DNA from: Thermoanaerobaculum sp.
GTDB taxonomy: Bacteria > Acidobacteriota > Thermoanaerobaculia > Multivoradales > UBA5704
Length of the DNA: 62,854 nt
Assembly (NCBI GenBank): GCA_021154885.1
Contig: JAJKHS010000140.1
Span: forward strand, 1-62,854
Direction of reading: 5' to 3'
Within the stretch, counting starts at the first letter, position 1, and every line of letters starts with the position of its first letter. Below, piece after piece: positions 18,001-26,900 of this stretch. The translations under genes were made by a program, and so were the position numbers. Under the pieces are notes generated by a model. The model searched no databases. It was given only the letters and a program-made list of their open reading frames with translations, and was not told where the DNA came from.

Positions 18001-18627
18001 GCGCGCCGCCGGGCGCTCCGCGCGGGAGTCCGCGTAGAGGGAGAGGAGCCGCTCGATGGCGGCGCCGAAGCCCATCGTCCCCAGCACCACCTGATAGAAC
18101 AGCCGCGTGTTCGGGCGTGCCTTCTCGCCGATCCCTACCCAAGGGAGCTTCTCCTCCAACGAGGCGACCGCGCGGCGGTCCCCACTTGCCAGGTCTTCGG
18201 GGCGCCGGAAGATCTGGGGTGAAAGGACTTCAAGAGCGGTCCAAGCGTCGAGAATCGAGCCTGGAGTGTTTGTTACCTCTGGGCTTGGCGAATCCGCACG
18301 GACAAAGACCTGAGTCGGCGCGTCCGCCTGACCTGGAGGTGGAGGGGAGGAGCTGCGCGATGTTTCGATGGGCGCCGGTGGACGATAAGGCGGCGAGGAG
18401 GGGACCGAATTACTAGCCGAATGGCTGTGCTGGCTGTGCTCGGCGGCTTCGATGGCCTTCTCGACTCGTACTTTTAATGCCAGAGCCTTTGGGGTTGAGC
18501 GATAAGAGAGTTCATGCAAAAGACGGCGAAGGCATTCCGCGTCAGTTGCGCAGCGAGCGAGCTCCTGTTCGAGATCCTCGATACCGGCATTGAAAAAGGG
18601 CCTAGAAACCACACGCCTACTAGCCAT
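15092..18627 (-). pseudogene. SF1 (UPF1/AAA_11-AAA_12 type) helicase, frameshifted
   Basis: Two overlapping frames encode one protein of about 1178 aa. The N-terminal part (start near 18627, MASRRVVSRPFF) reads to about 17465. The second part, with Walker A GPPGTGKTT, Walker B LFVDESGQ and C-terminal helicase motif VSRAKERLYVVGN, continues in another frame to 15092. The frames join inside the G-rich run around 17453-17465: the first gives ARWPG, the second resumes EGQTPAGLLQQ. One extra G would restore a continuous ORF, so this is either a real 1-bp deletion or a sequencing error. A long Ala/Arg/Glu-rich coiled-coil insertion separates the helicase motifs. It is probably an ATP-dependent nucleic-acid motor; next to TA modules a defence role is possible but unproven. 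Confidence 0.75.
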
Positions 18628-18988
18628 CAGATTAAGCTTATCAGAATTTGAACCGTTCGATCTCGACTCGAAGAGGTTCGTTCTCCTTCTCGGCGAGTTG
18701 GGGATTGAGAAAAAGGTCGGGAGCCTGGGGGGATCTCGACGAGATCGAGGCGGCCGTCGGGGAGAACGGCCCAACGCTGTAGGCCGTTGCCGGCGCCGTT
18801 CAGGCTTCCGGGCCCCAGCGCTTCGCTCTCCGCAAGGGTTGATTCCCTGAACTGGCTGGCGGGACCTCTGGAGGCTCCCTGGCAGGAGACACCGCCGCGA
18901 ACCGGCTCCCCACCACCCAGAGTGGCCCTGGTTCACTCGCCAGCGGGCGCGAAGCCCCGAGCGACATTCTGAGACTACAATCTATTGC
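18628..18988. other. Gene-free stretch between helicase and membrane protein genes
   Basis: About 360 bp. A -10-like TACAAT at 18977-18982 lies 6 nt before the next start codon. I see no other gene, repeat or RNA here. Confidence 0.6.
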
Positions 18989-19735
18989 ATGCTCGGCGTC
19001 GTCCTGGTTTATGCAGGGCTCGTCTCGGCGTTTATCGGCGCCGTCGCGACGCTGTGGCCATTGCGCTTCCTCGGCCTGACCTCCCGCCGGCGCGGCGCGG
19101 TGCTCTTCGGGCTCGGCTTGCTGCTCGTCGTCGCGGGTTGGGCGCTGCCGGCCCCGGAGACCCGCGTGGCCTCGCCGAGCAGCCGCCTTGACGACTTCAT
19201 GCCGGTCTGGCAGTTCAGCGAGCTCCACGTGGCGCGAGTGAAGGCGCCGCCGGAACGCGTCTTTCGCGCTATCCGTGAAGTCACCGCGAACGAGATCCTG
19301 TTCTTCCGCACGCTCACCTGGATCCGGCGGTTTGGGCGCCCCGGACCCGAAAACATCCTGAATGCACCGGAGCGGAAACCCATCCTCGAGGTCGCAACGC
19401 GGACGACCTTCCTTCAGCTTGCGGAGGAGCCGAACCGCGAGATCGTGGTGGGAACTCTCGTCGCCGCGCCGCGCGGGGCTGCCATCGGCGAGCGCACCCC
19501 CGCCGCCTTCAAGGCGCTCGAGCGTCCCGGCTTCGCGAAGGCGGCGATGAATTTCCGCGTCGAAGCGGACAGCGCCGGCGGCTCGATCCTCTCTACCGAG
19601 ACGCGTGTGTACGCGACGGACGGGGCGTCGAAGCGACGCTTCGCAGCCTACTGGCGCGTCATCTATCCGGGCAGCGCGCTGATCCGGCGGATGTGGCTGC
19701 GCGCCATCGTGCGCCGCGCGGAAGCGGGCGCGTAG
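18989..19735 (+). CDS. Two-helix membrane protein with SRPBCC-like domain, unknown function
   Basis: 248 aa. Two hydrophobic segments (about 3-25 and 36-54) are separated by a short basic turn, so the rest probably lies on one side of the membrane. From about residue 75 the pattern HVARVKAPPERVFRAIREV, then long strands ending near 235, resembles a polyketide-cyclase/SRPBCC ligand-binding fold; this is an inference from pattern only. No catalytic motif was recognised. The gene stands alone; a -10-like hexamer is so close to the ATG that the transcript may be leaderless. Confidence 0.6.
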   Translation: MLGVVLVYAGLVSAFIGAVATLWPLRFLGLTSRRRGAVLFGLGLLLVVAGWALPAPETRVASPSSRLDDFMPVWQFSELHVARVKAPPERVFRAIREVTANEILFFRTLTWIRRFGRPGPENILNAPERKPILEVATRTTFLQLAEEPNREIVVGTLVAAPRGAAIGERTPAAFKALERPGFAKAAMNFRVEADSAGGSILSTETRVYATDGASKRRFAAYWRVIYPGSALIRRMWLRAIVRRAEAGA

Positions 19736-19750
19736 CGGCGAACGCTCTCA

Positions 19751-19972
19751 TCACGCGGCGACGTGTGTGTATTTGTCGGTCGAAATGTCCGCGAAGTCCG
19801 AATGAGCCGAACCGGAGAGAGCCCGGAGCGCCGCGAGGGGCTCCCCGCTCGTCGGGACGCCTGGATGCTCCCCTGCGTCAAGAGCATCCAGCTCGACGAT
19901 GAGCCGATGACGCTCATCGTGGGAGAGCTTCCGGGCTGCGTCCAGGATGGCGATGAGCTTGTCCACGGTCAT
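19751..19972 (-). CDS. Small antitoxin-like protein, no partner seen
   Basis: 73 aa. The N-terminal helix MTVDKLIAILDAARKLS followed by DERHRLIVELDAL resembles RelB/addiction-module antidote proteins. The C-terminus (SGSAHSDFADISTDKY) is a short acidic tail. No toxin gene is found on either side: downstream lies the convergent membrane protein gene within 16 bp, upstream the mazF-type pair on the other strand. It is therefore an orphan antitoxin or a remnant. A TAGAAT hexamer lies 7 nt upstream of its ATG. Confidence 0.55.
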   Translation of the reverse strand: MTVDKLIAILDAARKLSHDERHRLIVELDALDAGEHPGVPTSGEPLAALRALSGSAHSDFADISTDKYTHVAA

Positions 19973-20037
19973 CTAAGTTATTCTAGCGCATCGATAAACG
20001 TAAGCCCCATCCACCGGAGGTGCCTCCGGCGTTCGCC

Positions 20038-20068
20038 GCCCGTGGGCAGGGGTAGCTCGGGAGCGATC
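20038..20068. repeat. 31-bp dispersed repeat, copy 2 (upstream of mazF pair)
   Basis: GCCCGTGGGCAGGGG through CTCGGGAGCGATC, 29/31 identical to 14251-14281, about 70 bp upstream of the antitoxin start. A 12-bp palindrome GGAGTAGACTCC (20089-20100) lies between it and the gene and could be an operator. Confidence 0.7.
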
Positions 20069-20138
20069 TGGCGGAGAAGTCGCCGAGCGGAGTAGACTCC
20101 TTCAAGGAAGGCGCGTGACGTCGTTCAAGGATTGAACC

Positions 20139-20438
20139 ATGCACACACTGACGATTCGACTTACCGAGGAGTTGGAGCAGGAGCTCGAAGAAGAGGCTCG
20201 GCTGAGCCGCCGGCCGAGTGCCGAGCTGGCTGAGAAGGCGATCACGTCCTTCCTGGAAGAGCGGCGTCGGGAGCGGTTCCGGGAAGCCCTTGCGCACGCA
20301 GCCGATGCGTTGGGGCGAGACCGGGAGACTCTGGACTTCGCGGAGGAGTTCCTCCCCCTGGACAACGAGGCTCTGGGGCTCGCCGAGGATTCCGCTCCGA
20401 AACGGCATGCTCGCTCCGGGCGCGGAGCCCGGGAATGA
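20139..20438 (+). CDS. Ribbon-helix-helix antitoxin of a MazF/PemK pair
   Basis: 99 aa. It opens with LTIRLTEELEQELEEEARLS, a ribbon-helix-helix DNA-binding pattern, followed by ELAEKAITSFLEERRRERF and an acidic region that would wrap the toxin. Its last codons overlap the toxin start (ATGA at 20435-20438), the usual sign of coupled translation in TA operons. It is expected to repress its own promoter with the toxin. Confidence 0.82.
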   Translation: MHTLTIRLTEELEQELEEEARLSRRPSAELAEKAITSFLEERRRERFREALAHAADALGRDRETLDFAEEFLPLDNEALGLAEDSAPKRHARSGRGARE

Positions 20439-20782
20439 GGCGCGGTGAGATCTGGGTAGCCAATCTCAATCCAAATCGTGGTCAGGAAATCGGAAAGATT
20501 CGGCCCGTCGTGGTGATCCAGGACGAACGCCTCCTGGAGACGGCGCTTCCGACAGTCCTGGTTCTTCCTTTGACGACTCAGCCGCGTCCCGAGTACGAGC
20601 CGCTCCGGATCACCGTCCGGGCTCGCGAAAAACTGCGCCAGGACTGTCAAGTCATGGTGGATCAGGTCCGCACTCTCGACCGCAGACGGATCGGTGAGGG
20701 TCCCTTGACCCAGTTGACGGAACCTGAGATGGCGGCGGTCGAGCGGGCACTCGCCGGGGTGCTCGGCTTGCGGTTGGCCTGA
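20435..20782 (+). CDS. mazF: MazF/PemK-family endoribonuclease toxin
   Basis: 115 aa, typical length. The PemK/MazF fold is clear: MRRGEIWVANLNP, GKIRPVVVIQ, VLPLTT and the C-terminal QVRTLDRRRIG. These toxins cleave mRNA at short sequences. It overlaps the antitoxin by 4 bp, and the conserved N-terminal Arg and the TT segment of the active-site region are present, so the toxin looks intact. The next gene, a permease on the same strand, is 83 bp downstream and probably independent. Confidence 0.92.
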   Translation: MRRGEIWVANLNPNRGQEIGKIRPVVVIQDERLLETALPTVLVLPLTTQPRPEYEPLRITVRAREKLRQDCQVMVDQVRTLDRRRIGEGPLTQLTEPEMAAVERALAGVLGLRLA

Positions 20783-20865
20783 GGCGGGCGCCGCCCCAGG
20801 CTTCAATTCCCCGATCCGCCATCGACTTCGCGACAAACTAGTCCACCCAATGCGGAGGTGCCCCT

Positions 20866-22281
20866 TTGGCCACGCTCTTGTCCGAGCCCCCCGAGTCCGC
20901 CTCGTCCCCGCCCACCCTCGTCCGCGGCCTCTCCACCTGGGACGGCGCCCTGCTCACGATCGGGTCGATCGTGGGGACCGGCATCTTCATCACTACGGCG
21001 GACATGGCGAAGGTGCTCCCCCATCCGGGGCTGATCCTGCTGGTGTGGCTGGCGGGGGGGCTGCTGACTCTCGCGGGAGCGCTCAGCTATGGCGAGCTCG
21101 GGGCGATGTTCCCGCGAGCGGGAGGGCTGTACCACTTCGTCAAGGAGGCGTATGGGCCGCTAATGGGCTTCCTCTATGGGTGGACGGCGTTCCTGGTCAT
21201 CATGTCCGGCGGCAACGCGGCGCTGGGAGTGGCGTTCGGAGAATACCTCGGGAGCTTCCTGCCGTGGTTCTCCACTCAGCACGTCCTGCTTTCGGTGCCG
21301 GTCACCTCGCACTGGAGTTGGACGCTGTCGGGCGGGCAGGTGGCGGCGGTCGCGGCGCTGCTGATCCTCACGGCGATCAACCACGTCGGCCTCAAGGAAG
21401 GGGCCGGCGTGCAGAACGCTCTGACGGTGCTGAAGATCGGCGCCATCGTGGGGCTCATCGCCGTGGGTCTGTTCGCGCGGGCGCCGGTTCAGCCCCACCT
21501 GTTCGGACCTGTGGGGCACGTCCCCGGCGGACTGCTGGCGGCGTTCGGGGTGGCGATGATCGCGGCGCTCTGGACCTACGACGGGTGGTACGGCCTCACC
21601 TGCTCGGCGGGGGAAATGCGCGATCCCGGACGCAGCCTCCCCCGGGGGCTGATCCTCGGCACCGGCGCGGTGATCGTCCTCTATCTCCTGCTCAACGTGG
21701 TCTATGCCCGGGCGCTCTCGGTGGGCGCCATGGCGGCGACGCCGCGCATCGCGGAGACGGCGGCCTCGGTGCTCTTCGGGCCCGGGGCGGCGCGGCTGGT
21801 GTCGCTGATCGTGCTGATCTCCACCTTCGGGTGCCTCTCCTCCACCATTCTCTACAGCTCGCGGATCTATCTCCCCATGGCCGAGGACGGCCTGTTCTTC
21901 AAATCGCTCGCCCGCATCCACCCCGTGTACCGGACGCCGGTGCCGAGCCTGTGGGCGCAGACGGCGTGGTCGATCGTGCTCACGGTCTCGGGGAGCTATT
22001 CGCAGCTCTACACCTATGTCATCTTCGCCTCGGTGGTGTTCCACGCCATGACGGCCGCCGCGGTCTTCGTCTTCCGCCGCCGCCGGCCGGACGCTCCCCG
22101 GCCGTATCGGACGTGGGGCTATCCCGTGGTGCCGGCCCTGTTCATCTTCGCGTGCCTGCTGCTGATCGGCAATACGCTCAAGGAGAGCCCCGTCGAATCG
22201 CTCGTGGGGCTGGGTCTGGTGGCTTTGGGGTTGCCCGCGTACGTGCTGTTCCGGCGGCGGTCTGCTCGTCCGGTCTCTTGA
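20866..22281 (+). CDS. APC-superfamily amino-acid permease
   Basis: 471 aa. The TTG start at 20866 is supported by GGAGGTG 5 nt upstream and by the conserved family N-terminus soon after. About 12 hydrophobic helices follow. The first carries GSIVGTGIFI, the substrate-contacting unwound helix motif of APC transporters (LAT/CAT branch), and TYDGWYGLT lies in the sixth-helix region. It should be an inner-membrane amino-acid:proton symporter or exchanger. Specificity cannot be read. No biosynthetic gene adjoins it. Its stop codon overlaps the putative -35 region of the hicAB promoter. Confidence 0.88.
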   Translation: MATLLSEPPESASSPPTLVRGLSTWDGALLTIGSIVGTGIFITTADMAKVLPHPGLILLVWLAGGLLTLAGALSYGELGAMFPRAGGLYHFVKEAYGPLMGFLYGWTAFLVIMSGGNAALGVAFGEYLGSFLPWFSTQHVLLSVPVTSHWSWTLSGGQVAAVAALLILTAINHVGLKEGAGVQNALTVLKIGAIVGLIAVGLFARAPVQPHLFGPVGHVPGGLLAAFGVAMIAALWTYDGWYGLTCSAGEMRDPGRSLPRGLILGTGAVIVLYLLLNVVYARALSVGAMAATPRIAETAASVLFGPGAARLVSLIVLISTFGCLSSTILYSSRIYLPMAEDGLFFKSLARIHPVYRTPVPSLWAQTAWSIVLTVSGSYSQLYTYVIFASVVFHAMTAAAVFVFRRRRPDAPRPYRTWGYPVVPALFIFACLLLIGNTLKESPVESLVGLGLVALGLPAYVLFRRRSARPVS

Positions 22282-22306
22282 AGTTCGGACATATTTGTCC
22301 GATACT
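22278..22306 (+). promoter_or_regulatory. Putative hicAB promoter with operator palindrome
   Basis: TTGAAG (22278-22283), a 17-bp spacer and GATACT (22301-22306). Inside lies the perfect inverted repeat TCGGACA (22285-22291) TATT TGTCCGA (22296-22302), covering the spacer and touching the -10. HicB-type antitoxins repress their own promoter through such palindromes. One caution: transcription from this -10 would begin only about 6 nt before the GTG start, upstream of which a GGGGAGGTG site would be mostly untranscribed. Confidence 0.5.
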
Positions 22307-22317
22307 GGGGAGGTGAC

Positions 22318-22536
22318 GTGAAGGGATCGGAGCTCGTCCGCCGCATCCGGAAGATCGCCAAGAAACGAGGAGTGACTGTGGAATTCATCCCAGAACGTGG
22401 CAAAGGCAGTCACGGCACTTTGTACTTCGGCAGCCAGTTTACGGTCATTCGCAACCTGAAGGACGAGCTCAAGACCGGAACTCTCCACGCCATGCTCCAG
22501 CAGCTAGGACTGACGCTCCAGGATCTTAATCAGTAG
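22318..22536 (+). CDS. hicA: HicA mRNA interferase toxin
   Basis: 72 aa from GTG 22318. The dsRBD-like HicA fold is recognisable from MKGSELVRRIRKIAKKRG and the catalytic-His motif KGSHG (H32). It is expected to cleave mRNA or tmRNA independent of ribosomes and to be neutralised by HicB from the next gene, 10 bp downstream. Toxin-first order is the norm for hicAB. An operator-like palindrome precedes it. Confidence 0.92.
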   Translation: MKGSELVRRIRKIAKKRGVTVEFIPERGKGSHGTLYFGSQFTVIRNLKDELKTGTLHAMLQQLGLTLQDLNQ

Positions 22537-22546
22537 GAGGCGGGCC

Positions 22547-22987
22547 ATGGTCCACGAGTTCACGTACCCCGTGACGCTGACCCCGGACGAGAAGGATGGA
22601 GGTTTCGTCGTGACTTTCAAGGACCTCCCGGAAGCCATCACTCAGGGTGAAACTGTGGAGGACGCCCTGGCGGAAGCCGCCGACGCTCTGGAGGAAGCCA
22701 TCGCGGGACGTATCCAGCGGGGAGATCCGATCCCGGAGCCTTCTAAGGAGGCATCTCTCCCACTCGTTCCCGTCCCGGCGCAGACCGCAGCCAAGGCGGC
22801 TCTGTATCTGACACTGAGAGAAACCGGGATCACCAAGTCCGAGTTGGCGGCAAGGTTGGACTGTGATGAAAAGGAGGTTCGCAGGCTGCTCGATCCGCGA
22901 CACTCCTCCAAGCTGCCCCGCATCCAGAAAGCCTTGGCGGTGCTCGGCAAGGGCCTCGCCCTCCGGTTGATCGATGAAGCTGCATAG
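22547..22987 (+). CDS. hicB: HicB antitoxin with C-terminal DNA-binding domain
   Basis: 146 aa. Residues 1-60 are the HicB RNase-H-like fold (YPVTLTPDEKDGGFVVTFKDLP, then ETVEDALAEAADALEEAI). Residues 90-135 form a helix-turn-helix (ITKSELAARLDCDEKEVRRLL) that would bind the operator. The start at 22547 has AGGAGG upstream. Its end overlaps the start of the SDR gene by 14 bp, which may couple that gene to the TA operon. Confidence 0.92.
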   Translation: MVHEFTYPVTLTPDEKDGGFVVTFKDLPEAITQGETVEDALAEAADALEEAIAGRIQRGDPIPEPSKEASLPLVPVPAQTAAKAALYLTLRETGITKSELAARLDCDEKEVRRLLDPRHSSKLPRIQKALAVLGKGLALRLIDEAA

Positions 22988-23933
22988 CGGAAGCGCAACC
23001 AGTCTTCAAGACGCCTCCGTCCTGGTGACCGGGGGGAGCGGCTTCGTCGGCAGTCATCTGGCGAGCCGGCTGGCGGCGGCGGGCGCCGAGGTCCGCGCGC
23101 TCGTTCGCAGGCGCGGGGATTATCCGGGTCTGAGCTTGCCGAACGTCACCCAGATGGAGGGGGACTTCATCGATCCGGCCACGGCCCGGCGAGCCTGTGA
23201 AGGCATGGCGTTCGTCGTGCACAGCGCCGCCACGATCGGCAGCGACCTCGCGGAGGCGCGGCGCGTGAACGCCGGCGGCACGGCGGCGCTGGCCGCGGCG
23301 GCACGGGAGGCGGGCTGCCGCCAATTCGTGCACGTCTCGACCATCTCGGTCTACGACTGGGAACGCGGGGGCTCCGTGGTCGACGAGACGGCGCCGCTCA
23401 AGACGATCGAGAAAGCCTACGCGCACACTCCCGCGGCCTCCCCGCACTATGGGCTGACCAAGGCCGAAGCCGAGCGCGCCCTGCAGGTCGAGATGGAGCG
23501 CGGGCTGGCGGCGACGATCCTCCGTCTCGGGGCGGTGATGGGCGTCCACCCCACCTCCAGTTGGGCGGTGCTGGTGCCGGCCAAGATCCGGGAGGGCCAG
23601 GTCTCGCTCGCCGGCGGCAGCGCGCTGCCGTGGACCCACGTCGAGAACGTCGGGCTGGCGATGGAGCTCGCGCTCACCCGGCCGGTCGCCATCGGCCGCG
23701 CTTACAACGTGGTCGACGGCCACATCCCCTGGCGGCGCTACGTCGAGGACGTGCGGAGCTGGTTCCCGGACGCGCCGCCGGTCCCCGGGGCGGACGAGCC
23801 GGAGAAGCCGGAAGGTTCCTTCGTCGGCCAGTGCTCCAACGACCGGATTCGGGCTGAGCTTGGCTACAGCCCGCTGCGCACCTATGAGGACGGTATGGCG
23901 GAGGCGGCGGCGTGGTGGGCAAAGGCCCCCTGA
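22974..23933 (+). CDS. Extended SDR-family NAD-dependent epimerase/dehydratase/reductase
   Basis: 319 aa. The Rossmann motif GGSGFVG is at 20-26, and the catalytic Tyr-Lys is in YGLTK (159-163) with Ser near 123 (HVSTISVYD). The extended-SDR layout (YxxxK, C-terminal substrate domain ending near 315) fits NAD(P)-dependent sugar epimerases, dihydroflavonol reductases or 3-beta-HSD-like enzymes; the substrate is not clear. It overlaps the end of hicB by 14 bp. It could instead start at a later codon, but the first ATG gives the best N-terminus for the Rossmann fold. Confidence 0.82.
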   Translation: MKLHSGSATSLQDASVLVTGGSGFVGSHLASRLAAAGAEVRALVRRRGDYPGLSLPNVTQMEGDFIDPATARRACEGMAFVVHSAATIGSDLAEARRVNAGGTAALAAAAREAGCRQFVHVSTISVYDWERGGSVVDETAPLKTIEKAYAHTPAASPHYGLTKAEAERALQVEMERGLAATILRLGAVMGVHPTSSWAVLVPAKIREGQVSLAGGSALPWTHVENVGLAMELALTRPVAIGRAYNVVDGHIPWRRYVEDVRSWFPDAPPVPGADEPEKPEGSFVGQCSNDRIRAELGYSPLRTYEDGMAEAAAWWAKAP

Positions 23934-23987
23934 AAGCCCTAGAATCCGGTCGCGGCACGACCGACCGGCCGCACTGGAGGAAATTTC

Positions 23988-26900
23988 GTGAAACGGATCT
24001 CTGTAGCACTTGCGCTCGGCGCGCTTCTGGCGGCCGGCGCTTTCGCGGCTCCGCCCAAGGCTTACAAGGGGCAGACTCCGGCCCAGCAAGCCGAGAAGGA
24101 CAAGGCCAAACAGGCTGAGCAGGCCGAGAAGACGGAAAAGTCCGAGAAGGCCGCCGCCAAAGCCGACAGGAAGGGCAAGGACGGCAAGCCCGAGGAGAAG
24201 AAGGGGGGCCTTTCGGCCTCGACCTTCGCCGGCCTCGAGCTGCGCAACATCGGCCCCGCCGTGGTGGGAGGCCGCGTCGTCGACATCGCGGTCGATCCCG
24301 TCAAGCCGGCCACCTGGTACGTCGCCGCGGCGTCGGGCGGCGTGTGGAAGACCACCAACGCCGGCAACACCTGGTCCTCCGTCTTCGACGGCCAGGGCTC
24401 GTTCTCGGTCGGCTGCATCGCCATCGATCCCAGGAATCCGCTCGTCGTCTGGGTGGGCTCGGGCGAGAACAACAGCCAGCGCAGCGTCTCCTACGGCGAC
24501 GGCGTCTACAAGTCCGTCGACGGCGGCAAGAGCTGGGAGAACGTGGGGCTCAAGAAGTCGGAGCACATCGGCAAGATCCTCATCGATCCCCGTGACTCCA
24601 ACGTCGTCTACGTGGCGGCCCAGGGCCCCCTCTGGGCGCCGGGCGGCGACCGCGGCCTGTACAAGACGACGGACGGCGGCAAGACCTGGAAGGCCGTGCT
24701 CACCATCAGCGAGAACACGGGCGTCAGCGACCTGGCGATGGACCCGCGCAACCCCGACGTGCTCTACGCCTCGGCCTACCAGCGGCGGCGGCATATCTGG
24801 ACGCTGATCGACGGCGGCCCCGAGGGCGGCATTCACAAGTCCATGGACGGCGGCGTCACCTGGAAGAAGCTGTCGTCCGGCATGCCGAAGGATGACATCG
24901 GCCGCATCGGCCTCGCCATCGCGCCCACCAGCCCGGACACCATCTACGCCACCGTCGAGTCGGTGGGCAAATCGAGCGGTTTCTACCGCTCCACCGACGC
25001 CGGCGGGAGCTGGGAGAGGCGCGGCGACACGATCTCGAGCAGCCCGCAGTACTACCAGGAGATCTGGGTCGACCCCGACAACGCCGACCGCGTCTATTCG
25101 ATGGACACGCTGATCCAGGTCACGGACAACGGCGGCCAGAGCTTCCGTCCCCTGGGCGAGCGCCACAAGCACGTGGACAACCACGCCCTGTGGATCGATC
25201 CCGCCAATCACGCCCACATGCTGGTGGGTTGCGACGGCGGCCTCTATGAGAGCTGGGACCGGGCCGCCAACTGGCAGTTCAAGAGCAACCTGCCCATCGC
25301 CCAGTTCTATCGCGTGAGCGTGGACAACGCCCTGCCGTTCTACAACGTCTTCGGCGGCACGCAGGACAACTACAGCCTCGGCGGACCGTCGCGCACCAAC
25401 AACGATCACGGCATCCGCAACTCCGACTGGTTCGTCACCCAGGGCGGCGACGGCTTCCAGAGCCAGGTGGACCCCGAGGACCCGAACACGGTCTACGCCG
25501 AGGCGCAGTACGGCGACTTGGTGCGCTACGACAAGAAGAGCGGCGAGCAGATCGCCATCCAGCCCCAGCCCGGCAAGGGCGAGCCGGCCCTGCGCTGGAA
25601 CTGGGATTCGCCGGTGATCGTCAGCCCCCACTCCCACACCCGCCTCTACTTCGCGGCCAACAAGATTTTTCGCAGCGATGACCGGGGCAACACCTGGAAG
25701 GCCGTGAGCCCCGACCTCACCCGCCAGATCGACCGCCGCAAGCTCAAGGTGATGGGCAAGGTCTGGGGCGCGGACACCGTGGCCTACAACTCCTCCACCT
25801 CCTTCTACGGCAACATCGTCGCCCTCGCCGAGTCGCCGGTGAAGGAGGGGCTGATCTATGCCGGCACCGACGACGGTCTGATCCAGGTCACCGAGGACGG
25901 CGGCGGCAACTGGCGCAAGGTCGAGAGGTTCGCCGGCATCCCGGACAACGCCTACGTCTCCGACGTCGAGCCCTCCCCCAGCGACGCCAACACCGTCTAT
26001 GCGGCGTTCAACAACCACCAGATGGGCGACTTCAAGCCCTACCTGCTGAAGAGCACCGATCGCGGCGCCACCTGGACCTCGATCGCCGGCGACCTGCCGG
26101 AGCGGGGCTCGGTGTGGACGGTGGTGCAGGACCACCAGAACCCGAGCCTGCTCTTCGCCGGCACGGAGTTCGGCCTCTACTTCACCATCGACGGCGGCAG
26201 GAAGTGGATCAAGCTCTCGAGCCTCCCCACCATCGCCGTCCGCGACCTGGTCATCCACAAGCGGGAGGGGGACCTCGCCGTGGCCACCTTCGGCCGCGGC
26301 TTCTACATCCTGGACGACATTACGCCGCTGCGGCAGGTGAAGGCGGAGACGCTGGAGCAGGACGCCGCCCTCTTCCCGGTGAAGAAGGCGTGGATGTACA
26401 TGGAGGCCTCGCCCATGGGCGGCCGGGAGCAGGGCTTCCAGGGCGCCGCGTTCTACCTCGCCCCCAACCCGCCGTTCGGCGCCGTCTTCACCTACTTCCT
26501 CAAGGAGGACCTGAAGACCCGCCGGAAGGTGCGCCAGGAGGCGGAGAAGAAGCTGGAGAAGGAGGGCGGCGCGCTCGTCTATCCGCCCTGGGAGTCGCTG
26601 CGCGAGGAGGACCGCGAGGTCGAGCCGTCGCTGCTCTTCACCGTCAAGGACGAGGAGGGGAACGTGGTGCGGCGCATCACGGCGCCGGGCAAGTCGGGCG
26701 TCCACCGCATCGCCTGGGACCTCCACTTCCCGCCCTCGACGCCGGTCTCGATCACACCCAGCCGGCGGGAGGAGCTCGGCGCTCCGCCGCCCAGCGGCCC
26801 GATGGCGGCACCGGGCCGGTACACGGTCTCCCTCGCCAGGGTGGTGGACGGCGTCACCACCCCTCTGGGCCAGCCGCAGACCTTCGAGGCCGTGCCCCTC

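Noticed and set aside
20850-22316. ATG at 20850 opening a 488-codon frame over the permease
   Set aside because: The frame from TTG 20866 encodes the APC transporter with correct helices; the ATG frame is out of phase and gives low-complexity sequence.
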